From: Rhodospirillaceae bacterium
Lineage (GTDB): Bacteria; Pseudomonadota; Alphaproteobacteria; SP197
NCBI GenBank assembly: GCA_002722885.1
Contig: PBNE01000007.1
Span: forward strand, 1 to 42,341
Direction: 5' to 3'
DNA length: 42,341 nt
The number at the start of each line of letters is the position of its first letter. Positions within the stretch are counted from its first letter, which is position 1. The position numbers and the translations under genes were made by a program. Under the pieces are notes generated by a model, which worked only from the letters and a program-made list of their open reading frames with translations, was not told where the DNA came from and searched no databases. Shown one piece after another: positions 7,622-14,993 of the stretch.

Positions 7622-9163
7622 ATGAACGGAGCCGAAAGCCTTGTGCGCACCCTGGTCGAGGGCGGCGTCGATGTCTGCTTCACCAATCCCGGCACGTCCG
7701 AGATGCACTTCTGCGCCGCGCTCGATCGTGTCGACGGCATGCGCTGCGTCCTGGGCCTGTTCGAAGGCGTGGTGACCGGTGCGGCCGACGGCTATGGCCG
7801 CATGATGGACAGCCCCGCGGCCACCCTGCTGCACACCGGCCCGGGTCTGGGCAACGGCGTCGCGAACCTGCACAACGCGAAGAAGGCCAAAACCCCGATC
7901 GTCAACATCGTGGGTGAACACGCGACCTATCACATTGCCCATGAAGCCCCGCTGACCGCCGATATCGAAGCCATTGCCTGGCCCGTGTCCGACTGGGTGA
8001 AGACCAGCAAGGACGCCGCCTCGGTCGCGGTCGATGGCGCCCAGGCGATCGCCGAGGCGCGTAAAGCGCCGGGCCGCATCGCCTCACTGATCCTGCCGGC
8101 CGACACCGCCTGGAACGAGGCGGAGGGGGTCGCCACGATGCCCGACGTACCGCCACCGGCCTCGGCGACCGAAGGCCAGGTGCGCGACTGCGCCGATGCC
8201 CTGCGCTCGGGCGAGCCCGTGATGATCCTGGTCGGGCACCGGGCCCTGCGCTCGGATGCGTTGGAGATCGCGGGCCGCATTGCCGCCAAGACCGGGGCCG
8301 AGATGCGCACGGAGTTTGCCGCCGCGCGGTCCGAGCGTGGTGCGGGTCGGGTCACGCCGGAGCGGATTCCCTATGTCGTCGACCAGGCGCTGGCGGTGAC
8401 CTCGGAGATCCGCCACATGATCCTGGTCGGCTGCAAGACGCCGGTGGCGTTTTTCGCCTATCCCGGCAAACCGAGCGTGCTGATCCCCGACACCTGCCAG
8501 CCCCATCTGCTGGCTGCCGCCGACGAGGATGTCATGGGCGCGCTGGAATGGCTGGCCGATGAGGTCGGCGCGGGCGATGCGGAGCCGGTGCGCGAGGAGC
8601 TGTCGCGCCCGGACCTGCAGAGCGGCAAGCTCACCATCGACACCATTGCCGCGGCGATCGGTCATCTGCTGCCCGAAGGCTGCATCATCTCTGATGAGGC
8701 GATCACATCAGGCCGCATGCTGCATCCGTTCACCAAGGGCTGTCCGCCACATGACTGGCTGTTCGGCACCGGCGGCTCGATCGGCCGCGCCCTGCCCGAG
8801 GCCACTGGCGCCGCCGTGGCGTGCCCCGATCGCAAGGTTTTGTGCATCAGTGGTGACGGCAGTGCGATGTACACGATCCAGGCGCTCTGGACCCAGGCGC
8901 GCGAGAACCTCGATGTCGTCACGGTGATCTACAACAACCGGACCTATGCCATCCTGCACGGTGAGCTGCGCAATGTGGGCGCGAATCCTGGGCCGAAGGC
9001 GCACGACATGTTCGACCTCGACCGGCCCAATCTCGACTGGGTCCAGATGGCCAACGGCATGGGCGTTGAGGCTGTACGGGTCGAGACTGCGGAAGACTTC
9101 AACCGCGCGCTCCAGGCCGCGTTCGCAGGCTCGGGGCCGTTTCTGATCGAGGCGATGGTGTAG
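7622..9163 (+). CDS. ThDP-dependent enzyme, acetolactate-synthase-large-subunit-like
   Basis: A 513-residue thiamine-diphosphate enzyme of the acetolactate synthase / benzoylformate decarboxylase superfamily. Domain order is PYR (1-165; catalytic glutamate E48 in LFEGVVTGAADGYGRM), central domain (about 180-320) and PP (about 350-513), with the Mg-ThDP motif beginning GDGS at 411-414 and ending in YNN. It lacks a linked small subunit and is shorter than true IlvB (about 560-600), so a decarboxylase or lyase acting on a 2-keto acid is more likely than acetolactate synthesis. The start at 7622 has AAAGGA upstream. It follows a creatininase-family hydrolase at 19 bases, suggesting that an amide is opened and a keto-acid product handled in one pathway (inference). 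Confidence 0.88.
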   Translation: MNGAESLVRTLVEGGVDVCFTNPGTSEMHFCAALDRVDGMRCVLGLFEGVVTGAADGYGRMMDSPAATLLHTGPGLGNGVANLHNAKKAKTPIVNIVGEHATYHIAHEAPLTADIEAIAWPVSDWVKTSKDAASVAVDGAQAIAEARKAPGRIASLILPADTAWNEAEGVATMPDVPPPASATEGQVRDCADALRSGEPVMILVGHRALRSDALEIAGRIAAKTGAEMRTEFAAARSERGAGRVTPERIPYVVDQALAVTSEIRHMILVGCKTPVAFFAYPGKPSVLIPDTCQPHLLAAADEDVMGALEWLADEVGAGDAEPVREELSRPDLQSGKLTIDTIAAAIGHLLPEGCIISDEAITSGRMLHPFTKGCPPHDWLFGTGGSIGRALPEATGAAVACPDRKVLCISGDGSAMYTIQALWTQARENLDVVTVIYNNRTYAILHGELRNVGANPGPKAHDMFDLDRPNLDWVQMANGMGVEAVRVETAEDFNRALQAAFAGSGPFLIEAMV

Positions 9164-9255
9164 CCCCCTCCCCCGACATCTGTGGGTTTGCAGAAGCACG
9201 ATACTCCATGCGCGGGGTCGTCTGTCGCGACGAAGACCTCTCCAAACCCATCGTC

Positions 9256-9278
9256 ATGCCCCGGCTTGACCGGGGCAT
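9256..9278. repeat. Palindromic element with 9-bp stem
   Basis: The arms ATGCCCCGG (9256-9264) and CCGGGGCAT (9270-9278) pair perfectly around a CTTGA loop. Similar 'CCCCGG-CTTGA-CCGGGG' palindromes are dispersed between genes in many alphaproteobacterial genomes. Here it lies in the 190-base gap between the convergent ThDP and EVE genes, where it could also act as a bidirectional terminator. Confidence 0.7.
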
Positions 9279-9353
9279 CCATGCCATCGCCTCAGAAGCG
9301 CATCGCCGGCGGGTCGTGTTGCGGCGCAAGCGGGATGGGCTGCGTGTTGTTTG

Positions 9354-9770
9354 CTAACCCTTCACGCCGGCCATCGCGCAGAGCATGGCCCAGTGCTCGT
9401 CGCTGACCGGCACGACCGAGAGGCGCGACTGGCGCACCAGCGCGAGGTCGTCGAAGCGGCCGTCCTGCTTGATCTCCTTGAGTGTGACCGGGGTCTTTAC
9501 GGGCCTGACCGGCTTGACATCGACCACGACCCATTTGCTGCCGGGTTCGGCTGTGGGATCGGGATAGGCTTCGCGGGTGACCTTCATGATGCCGACGATG
9601 CGTTTCTCGTCGACCGAATGATAGAAAAATGCCTTGTCGCCCTTCTTCATCCTCCGGATGTTTGCAGCTGCCTGGTGGTTGCGCACACCGTCCCACTCGC
9701 TTTCGCCCTCGGCGACCAGATCGTCCCAGCCCCATTCGCTGGGTTCCTGCTTCATCAGCCAGTAGGCCAT
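9354..9770 (-). CDS. EVE domain protein (YTH/PUA-like)
   Basis: A 138-residue single EVE domain, covering almost the whole protein. Typical features are the N-terminal YWLMKQEPSEWGWDDL, WDGVRNHQAAANIRRMKKGDKAFFYHS and the IVGIMKV core strand. EVE domains have a PUA-like pocket thought to bind modified bases in DNA or RNA; bacterial members are often stand-alone and have been linked to modification-dependent restriction or RNA modification. No nuclease or helicase is fused or adjacent, so a housekeeping role is likelier than defence here. The start is an ATG at 9770; the gene is monocistronic. Confidence 0.93.
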   Translation of the reverse strand: MAYWLMKQEPSEWGWDDLVAEGESEWDGVRNHQAAANIRRMKKGDKAFFYHSVDEKRIVGIMKVTREAYPDPTAEPGSKWVVVDVKPVRPVKTPVTLKEIKQDGRFDDLALVRQSRLSVVPVSDEHWAMLCAMAGVKG

Positions 9771-10079
9771 GACGTGCTCTCCATTGCTGCCGTGGGCATC
9801 CTAGGCTGAACCGACAGCCATCGCATCTGGATGAATGCAGCGGTCAACCGCAAGAAGCTGTGCAACACTGAGGCTGGTCGTTCGAAGCCTGTTGAGTTGG
9901 TTCGAAAGGCTGAAACCTGCAAACTACCGTTCGTCGCTTGCCCAGCCAAGCTCGAGCGCGACGAACGCCCACGGCGTTTTGAAGCTCGCATCACATCAAA
10001 GCGCGGTTAAGAATCCACGGTTGAGGTCAGACCCGGGTGTCGATTGCGTTCCGGTCGCAACACGAGCACCTGAACGAAC
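9771..10079. other. 309-base intergenic stretch without a supported gene
   Basis: This lies between the EVE gene start and the terminator of the gpsA operon. It has a lower GC content than its surroundings. Short open frames exist but show no ribosome site, codon bias or recognisable motif. It should hold the EVE promoter; I could not pick a convincing -35/-10 pair. Confidence 0.5.
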
Positions 10080-10118
10080 AAAAAAGAACCCTCGGCGTTG
10101 ATGTTCCGCCGAGGGTTC
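10080..10118 (-). terminator. Strong rho-independent terminator of the gpsA operon
   Basis: A perfect 12-bp stem, GAACCCTCGGCG (10086-10097) / CGCCGAGGGTTC (10107-10118), with a 9-base loop. On the minus strand the stem is followed by six U (A-run at 10080-10085). It lies 21 bases after the stop of the minus-strand gene at 10140 and fits the end of the gpsA-YCII-acidic protein transcript. Confidence 0.92.
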
Positions 10119-10139
10119 GTAACTGGCATTTATCTAGAT

Positions 10140-10613
10140 TCAGGTAGAGCTGCTGTCTTGTGACGGATTCTCATCATCGAAATTGCCTTCGTCGTCAACA
10201 TCGGCGATGTCGGTCACGACCGCGTCGTCCTCGATTGAAGCGACCGCGGCCTCTTCGAGAATTGCATCCTCATGAAGGTCGGTCTGGTTGGAAACTTCAT
10301 CCGCGACGTCGCCGTCATCCACGATCACGCCCTCATCTGCAGCAGCAGCGGCAATTGCTGCGGTCTGGATCGGTGCGACCTGAACGGTGGCACGGGTGAT
10401 CTGCAAGGCGTCATCCGGGCGAGCTTCGGTCGCGGCGCCGGCAAAATCGGCAGCCGCCGCCGGGTTCTCCTCAATCGCTGCGTTGGTCAGCGCGGCCACG
10501 GTGCCGATCGAAAGGTTCGGGTTGTTCTGGAAGATGGTCTTCATCGCAGCGGCTAGATCCGCAGCCGACGCCATGGGGCCAGCCGCGCGACTCTTCCACG
10601 AATTCTGTTGCAT
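10140..10613 (-). CDS. Ala-rich protein with long acidic tail, function unknown
   Basis: A product of up to 157 residues without a recognisable enzyme domain. Residues about 15-95 are Ala-rich and helical, with a repeating pattern around Asn-Pro and Pro positions (NNPNLS, EENPAAAADFAGAA, EARPDDALQI, VAPIQTAAIAAAA), suggesting short helical repeats. From about residue 95 to the end the chain is strongly acidic (many D/E, almost no K/R), as in a disordered tail. No clear signal peptide is visible. The ATG at 10613 has no good ribosome site; an internal ATG at residue 14 (10574) is an alternative start. Position and the strong terminator directly behind it support expression as the last gene of the gpsA operon, 24 bases after the YCII gene. 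Confidence 0.65.
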   Translation of the reverse strand: MQQNSWKSRAAGPMASAADLAAAMKTIFQNNPNLSIGTVAALTNAAIEENPAAAADFAGAATEARPDDALQITRATVQVAPIQTAAIAAAAADEGVIVDDGDVADEVSNQTDLHEDAILEEAAVASIEDDAVVTDIADVDDEGNFDDENPSQDSSST

Positions 10614-10637
10614 ATCCGCAACAGTCCGGCCGCAGAG

Positions 10638-10931
10638 TCAACTGATGGTGGTGGTGCCTAGGGCCGCTTTCCACGGCCGTATGTCGACGGATTCGAAGAG
10701 ATCGGCGTGTTTGTAGGGGTCGTTGGCCGCCCAGGCGCGGGCATCGGCGGTCGAGTCCGCCTCGATCACCAGCATGGAACCGACCATGCGGCTGCCGTCG
10801 TCACTGAGCAGCGGGCCGGCCAGCTTCACGCGGTCCCCGGATTCGCCCAGAAAGCCCAGATGCGCCTCACGGTTGTTCTGGCGCAGGGATCCGTCGCCCT
10901 CGCGATCGATGGCAAAAATGACAAACAGCAT
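10638..10931 (-). CDS. YCII-domain (YciI-like) protein
   Basis: A 97-residue YCII domain with a ferredoxin-like fold: MLFVIFAIDREGDG at the start, a conserved His in the RQNNREAHLGFL helix, GPLLSDDGSRMVGSMLVIEA and the terminal DPYKHADLFESVDIRPW. The family has a putative His-Asp active site and was proposed to act as small hydrolases or lyases; no certain substrate is known. It is 45 bases behind gpsA on the same strand, an arrangement common in Alphaproteobacteria. Confidence 0.9.
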   Translation of the reverse strand: MLFVIFAIDREGDGSLRQNNREAHLGFLGESGDRVKLAGPLLSDDGSRMVGSMLVIEADSTADARAWAANDPYKHADLFESVDIRPWKAALGTTTIS

Positions 10932-10976
10932 GAAACAGTCTCCGTTCTGGTGGTGTTGAGGGAATGGTGAAGACGA

Positions 10977-11975
10977 TCAGGTCAGCTCCTGGCCCATGGG
11001 GCGGGCCAGCAGCGCCTCGATCGCCTCCGCCACATCGAGCCTGCCGGCCAGCACATCGTCGACGGCAGATGCGATCGGCATCTCGACACCGAGCCGTTGC
11101 GCCAGTGCCACAACGGCCGGTGCTGTCACAGCGCCTTCGACAACCGAGGCCCGACCGGCCAGAAGCTCACCGACGGTATCGCCGCGCCCGATTCCCTGGC
11201 CGAAGGTGAGGTTGCGTGAGAGTTTGCCGGTGCAGGTCAGAACGAGATCGCCTAGGCCCGACAGTCCCATCAGGGTCTCGCGCCGGGCGCCCAGGGCCGC
11301 GCCCAGGCGGGCCATCTCGTTCAGGCCCCGGCTGATCACCGCGGCGCGGGCGTTGTGCCCAAGGCCACAGCCCATGGCGATGCCGCAGGCGATAGCGATG
11401 ACATTTTTGACTGCACCGCCGATCTCGATGCCCGTGACATCGTCGCTCTGGTAGATACGGAAGGTCGGCCCGGCCAGAGCCCCGGTGATGCGGGCCACCT
11501 GGGGTTCGGACCCGGCCACGGTGACGGCCGTGGGCAGACCGGCCGCGACCTCGGCGGCGAACGACGGGCCGGAGAGGGCACAGATGCCATCACGCTCCAA
11601 GTGATCGGCGGCGAGGTCGGTCATCAGACGGCCGGTGTCGCGTTCGATACCCTTGGTGCAGACACAGACGGCGGAGCGCTCCGAAAGATACGGGGCGAGA
11701 GTTTCGCAGACCCGGCCGAGAAAGGCCGATGGGGCGACCAGCAGCACGACATCGCAGGCGTTGAGGCCGGCCATGTCGGTGGTGGCCGCGAGCGCGGGAT
11801 CGAGCGCAACGCCGGGCAGGAAGACCGGATTCTCGTGGCGTTCGTTGACCACCTCCACGGTGTCGGCCTCACGGGCCCAGAGCGTGACCCGGGATCCGGC
11901 GCGCCGCGCGGCACAGGCCAGGGCCGTGCCCCAGGCCCCGGCGCCGACCACCCCGAGATGCTGCTGCTTCGTCAT
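10977..11975 (-). CDS. gpsA: Glycerol-3-phosphate dehydrogenase [NAD(P)+]
   Basis: A 332-residue enzyme that reduces dihydroxyacetone phosphate to sn-glycerol 3-phosphate for phospholipid synthesis. The Rossmann motif VVGAGAWGTALA is at the N-terminus; CTKGIE, ALSGPSFAAEVAAGLPTAVT, the catalytic-lysine segment GGAVKNVIAIACGIA, and the C-terminal MGLSGLGDLVLTCTG-KLSRNLTFG are all present. The ATG at 11975 (MTKQQHLGVVG) is chosen because the Rossmann fold begins there; an open frame continues far upstream on this strand but is only the antisense of hemC. The gene is first in a three-gene operon with YCII and an acidic protein and is divergent from hemC, sharing a 96-base promoter region. Confidence 0.96.
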   Translation of the reverse strand: MTKQQHLGVVGAGAWGTALACAARRAGSRVTLWAREADTVEVVNERHENPVFLPGVALDPALAATTDMAGLNACDVVLLVAPSAFLGRVCETLAPYLSERSAVCVCTKGIERDTGRLMTDLAADHLERDGICALSGPSFAAEVAAGLPTAVTVAGSEPQVARITGALAGPTFRIYQSDDVTGIEIGGAVKNVIAIACGIAMGCGLGHNARAAVISRGLNEMARLGAALGARRETLMGLSGLGDLVLTCTGKLSRNLTFGQGIGRGDTVGELLAGRASVVEGAVTAPAVVALAQRLGVEMPIASAVDDVLAGRLDVAEAIEALLARPMGQELT

Positions 11976-12071
11976 GTTAGCCGGCTTACAGGAGCGGCAG
12001 CACCCTGCAAAGACCCCCGAGCAAGCATGGCTGTGCTTTTCATGGCGCGGAAACTGACGTAAAGCGCGGTT

Positions 12072-12995
12072 ATGCGAAGCCTGCGCCTTGTCACCCGTGG
12101 AAGTCCTCTCGCCCTCTGGCAGGCCGAGATCGTGAAGGCTGGGCTGGTGGCAGCCTGCCCCGATGCGCCGGAGCCCGAGATCGTGGTCGTGCGGACCACC
12201 GGCGACCGGGTGCGCGACCGGGCGCTGGCCGAGGTTGGCGGCAAGGGCGTCTTTACCAAGGAGATCGATCGGCTGGTGCTCGATCGCGAAGGCGACATCG
12301 CAGTGCATTCCATGAAAGACGTCGAGACCGTCATCGACGACGGCATCACGCTGGCTGCCATGCTGCCGCGCGAGGATCCGCGTGATGCCTTTCTGTCGCC
12401 GGTGGCCGGGTGCCTCGCCGATCTGCCGCAGGGCGCGGTGGTCGGCAGTTCCTCGATCCGGCGCAAGGCTCAGGTGTTGCGCCAGCGTCCCGATCTGGAG
12501 GTTGTGCTGTTTCGCGGCAATGTCGACACGCGTCTGGCCAAGCTGGCCTCGGGCGAGGTCGCGGCGACCTGGCTCGCCGCAGCGGGACTGATTCGCCTGG
12601 GCCGTATCGCGGAAGCCACCGCTGTTCTTGATCATGACGCCATGTTGCCGGCGGCAGGCCAGGGTGCTGTGGGGATGACCTGTCGGGCCGATGACACCGA
12701 AGCGCTTGAGCGGCTGGCGGCTGTCGACCATGGGGACACACATCGGACGGTCAACGCCGAGCGCGCGGTGCTTGAGGTGCTTGACGGGTCCTGCCGCAGC
12801 CCGATTGCCGCGTTCGCCAATCTGACAGACGGCACCCTCACACTCGATGCGCTGGTGCTTTCAGAAGACGGGCGGCGCCATGCCGCGACACGGCGCAGCG
12901 GTCCGGTCGCCGAGGGCGTTGCTCTGGGACACGATGCCGGAGCGGAGCTGGCCGAGGCCGCCGGCCCCGACCTCTTCGGCAGCCGCCCGGCATGA
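12072..12995 (+). CDS. hemC: Hydroxymethylbilane synthase (porphobilinogen deaminase)
   Basis: A 307-residue enzyme that polymerises four porphobilinogens into hydroxymethylbilane. Family motifs include RGSPLALWQ, GGKGVFTKEID, VHSMKD, SSSIRRKAQ, RGNVDTRL, LPAAGQGAVG and the dipyrromethane-cofactor cysteine C241 in LDGSCRSPIAA. It opens the hemC-hemD-mic60-hemY operon; its TGA overlaps the hemD ATG by four bases (12992-12995). No clear ribosome site precedes the start. Confidence 0.97.
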   Translation: MRSLRLVTRGSPLALWQAEIVKAGLVAACPDAPEPEIVVVRTTGDRVRDRALAEVGGKGVFTKEIDRLVLDREGDIAVHSMKDVETVIDDGITLAAMLPREDPRDAFLSPVAGCLADLPQGAVVGSSSIRRKAQVLRQRPDLEVVLFRGNVDTRLAKLASGEVAATWLAAAGLIRLGRIAEATAVLDHDAMLPAAGQGAVGMTCRADDTEALERLAAVDHGDTHRTVNAERAVLEVLDGSCRSPIAAFANLTDGTLTLDALVLSEDGRRHAATRRSGPVAEGVALGHDAGAELAEAAGPDLFGSRPA

Positions 12996-13711
12996 GGCTT
13001 CTGCTGACCCGACCGCACCGCGATTCCGAACGTCTCGCGACCGAACTGATCGAACACGGTGTTGAAAGCGTGATCGCACCGCTGCTCACCATCGAACCCG
13101 TGGCCTGCCCGGTGCCCGCGTTCGAAGGGGTTCAGGCCCTCGTGTTGACCAGTGCGAACGGTGCCGTGGCCATCGCAACATGGCCGGTACCATTCCATCT
13201 TCCGGTGATGGCGGTGGGGGCTGCCACCGCCGAGGCCGCCCGTGAACAGGGCATGACCGATGTCACAACTGCGGACGGTGATGTCGACTCCCTGGCAGCC
13301 CTGATCCGGAACCGTCTCGACCCTACCGCTGGGCGTCTGGTTCATGTCGCTGGCACGGCGGTGGTGGGCGACCTCGCTGCGATGACCGTCCAGGACGGAT
13401 TCGAGATCGAACGGATCGTCGCCTATGATGCCGTGACGGCAGAGACGCTGCCGCGCATCGCGCGGGACGCCCTGGCCGGAGGGCTGGTCGACGGCGCCGC
13501 CTTTTTCTCACCACGCACGGCGGCGACATTTGTTAGGCTCGTGGTGGACGCGGGCTTGCAGCCGGCCATGCGGACCGTGGCGGCTTTCTGCCTGAGCCGC
13601 GCGGTTGACGAGGCGCTGGCGGGTCTTGCCTGGACGGCACGCCACGTGGCGGACCGGCCCGACAGGAAATCACTGATCGCGCTGATCAGTGCAGCACAGG
13701 GAAGACGATGA
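12992..13711 (+). CDS. hemD: Uroporphyrinogen-III synthase
   Basis: A 239-residue HemD, which closes hydroxymethylbilane with inversion of ring D to give uroporphyrinogen III. The family is poorly conserved; recognisable parts are RLLLTRPHRDSERLATEL at the start, LVLTSANGAVAI, the AVGAATAEAAREQG strand-helix, the hinge before DSLAALIR, and FFSPRTAATF with the conserved Ser-Pro-Arg-Thr. Position between hemC and the Mic60 gene, with ATGA overlaps on both sides (12992-12995 and 13708-13711), makes the assignment firm and indicates translational coupling. Confidence 0.95.
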   Translation: MRLLLTRPHRDSERLATELIEHGVESVIAPLLTIEPVACPVPAFEGVQALVLTSANGAVAIATWPVPFHLPVMAVGAATAEAAREQGMTDVTTADGDVDSLAALIRNRLDPTAGRLVHVAGTAVVGDLAAMTVQDGFEIERIVAYDAVTAETLPRIARDALAGGLVDGAAFFSPRTAATFVRLVVDAGLQPAMRTVAAFCLSRAVDEALAGLAWTARHVADRPDRKSLIALISAAQGRR

Positions 13712-14991
13712 CGTCAGAGACCAGCAACAACGGGACCGACAGTCTGGCCGAGGCGTCCGATGACACGTCGGAGCGACCTGAGAATCACGAGCCGGCTGCG
13801 CGGTTCGAACGTCGAGGCCCGTCTCTCCTGGTTGTCCTGATCATCAGCCTGTGCGCCGGCGTGGTCGGCGCCATCGGAGTGCAGGCGGTCAAGGGAGGCG
13901 ACGGCGGTGCGCGTCTGGCTGAACTGGAGCAGATGATCGGCGCGGTCCGCGACGATCTCGGTCTCGCGCACGACAATGCTGCCGCTGGGACACAAACTGC
14001 CTCCGATCTGGCGTCGCAGATCACGGCGCTTGCGAGCCGGGCCGACGACCTTGCCAAGAAGATTGACGACAATGCCGTCGCCGTGGCCGCGCTCGGCAGT
14101 CAGCCGGCAACCACCACAAACACATCTGACGGGGATACGCCCGATGATGCCAATGTCGCCGCGCTGCGCACCGAGCTCGACGGTCTGATGTCCCAGGCCC
14201 GCGATCTGCTGACATCACTCGAGGCGGCACCGGCCGCTTCCGACCCGTCCGCAACGGGCGGCACGAACGATTCAGGCACAGGTGGCGCCGTCGACCTGAG
14301 TGACCTTGAGGGTCGCCTTGCCGCGCTGGCCGTGGCGGCCCAGGCCAACAGCGACGCCCTGGACAAGGTGGGCACCATCGACCAGTTGGTCGCCCAACTC
14401 AGCAGCGACGTGGCAAGCCTGAACACGGCGGTGACCCAGCTTCAGAAACAGGGTGGCGGGCCGCTCACGGCCTTCGTCCTGGCCACCGGGCAATTGCGCG
14501 AGCGTGTCGTCTCGGGTGCCTCCTACGCGGCCGAACTGACATCGGTCGACGCTGTGGCACCCAATGATGCGGCCACGCGCGATGCGCTCGCACTTCTGGG
14601 CAACCACGCCGACAGCGGTGTGGTATCTCACCGTGCTCTCGCGGCCGAACTGCCAACAGCCATCCGCGAAGCGATCCGCGCCGAGAACGGTGCGGGATCC
14701 GATGGTCTGCTCGACGGTCTGGTCTCCGAACTCGAGGGTCTTGTGACGGTGCGCCAGGTCGACGGCGAGATTGTCGGTGATGATGCCGCGGCGGTGCTCT
14801 CACGGGCCGAACGGCTGTTCGATGGCGGTGATCTGGCCGGCGCCCTCAGGGAGCTGTCGAGCCTGTCGGACCCAGCTGCCGAGGCGATGGCGGAATGGAT
14901 CAGCAGGGCCACAACCCGTGCCGATGTGCTGGCCGCGCTTGCCACGGTTCTGGATCGTGCCGTGACGTTGATGAGCGGCACGGGTAACTGA
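13708..14991 (+). CDS. Mic60/mitofilin-like inner-membrane protein
   Basis: A 427-residue protein with a charged N-terminal cytoplasmic segment, one transmembrane helix (about residues 39-60), a long periplasmic region rich in Ala, Asp and heptad-like patterns (coiled coil, about 70-270, including a Ser/Thr/Asp-rich linker), and a C-terminal helical domain (about 330-425; ELSSLSDPAAEAMAEWI) resembling the mitofilin signature. Alphaproteobacterial Mic60 homologues are known to sit in the heme operon between hemD and hemY; in mitochondria and bacteria Mic60 shapes inner-membrane invaginations and contacts outer-membrane partners. Identification rests on architecture plus synteny. The start overlaps hemD by four bases and the stop is two bases before the hemY start. 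Confidence 0.85.
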   Translation: MTSETSNNGTDSLAEASDDTSERPENHEPAARFERRGPSLLVVLIISLCAGVVGAIGVQAVKGGDGGARLAELEQMIGAVRDDLGLAHDNAAAGTQTASDLASQITALASRADDLAKKIDDNAVAVAALGSQPATTTNTSDGDTPDDANVAALRTELDGLMSQARDLLTSLEAAPAASDPSATGGTNDSGTGGAVDLSDLEGRLAALAVAAQANSDALDKVGTIDQLVAQLSSDVASLNTAVTQLQKQGGGPLTAFVLATGQLRERVVSGASYAAELTSVDAVAPNDAATRDALALLGNHADSGVVSHRALAAELPTAIREAIRAENGAGSDGLLDGLVSELEGLVTVRQVDGEIVGDDAAAVLSRAERLFDGGDLAGALRELSSLSDPAAEAMAEWISRATTRADVLAALATVLDRAVTLMSGTGN

Positions 14992-14993
14992 CG

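Noticed and set aside
11976..12743. Long minus-strand open frame continuing upstream of gpsA
   Set aside because: It is the antisense of hemC and has no family similarity; the Rossmann fold of GpsA begins at 11975.
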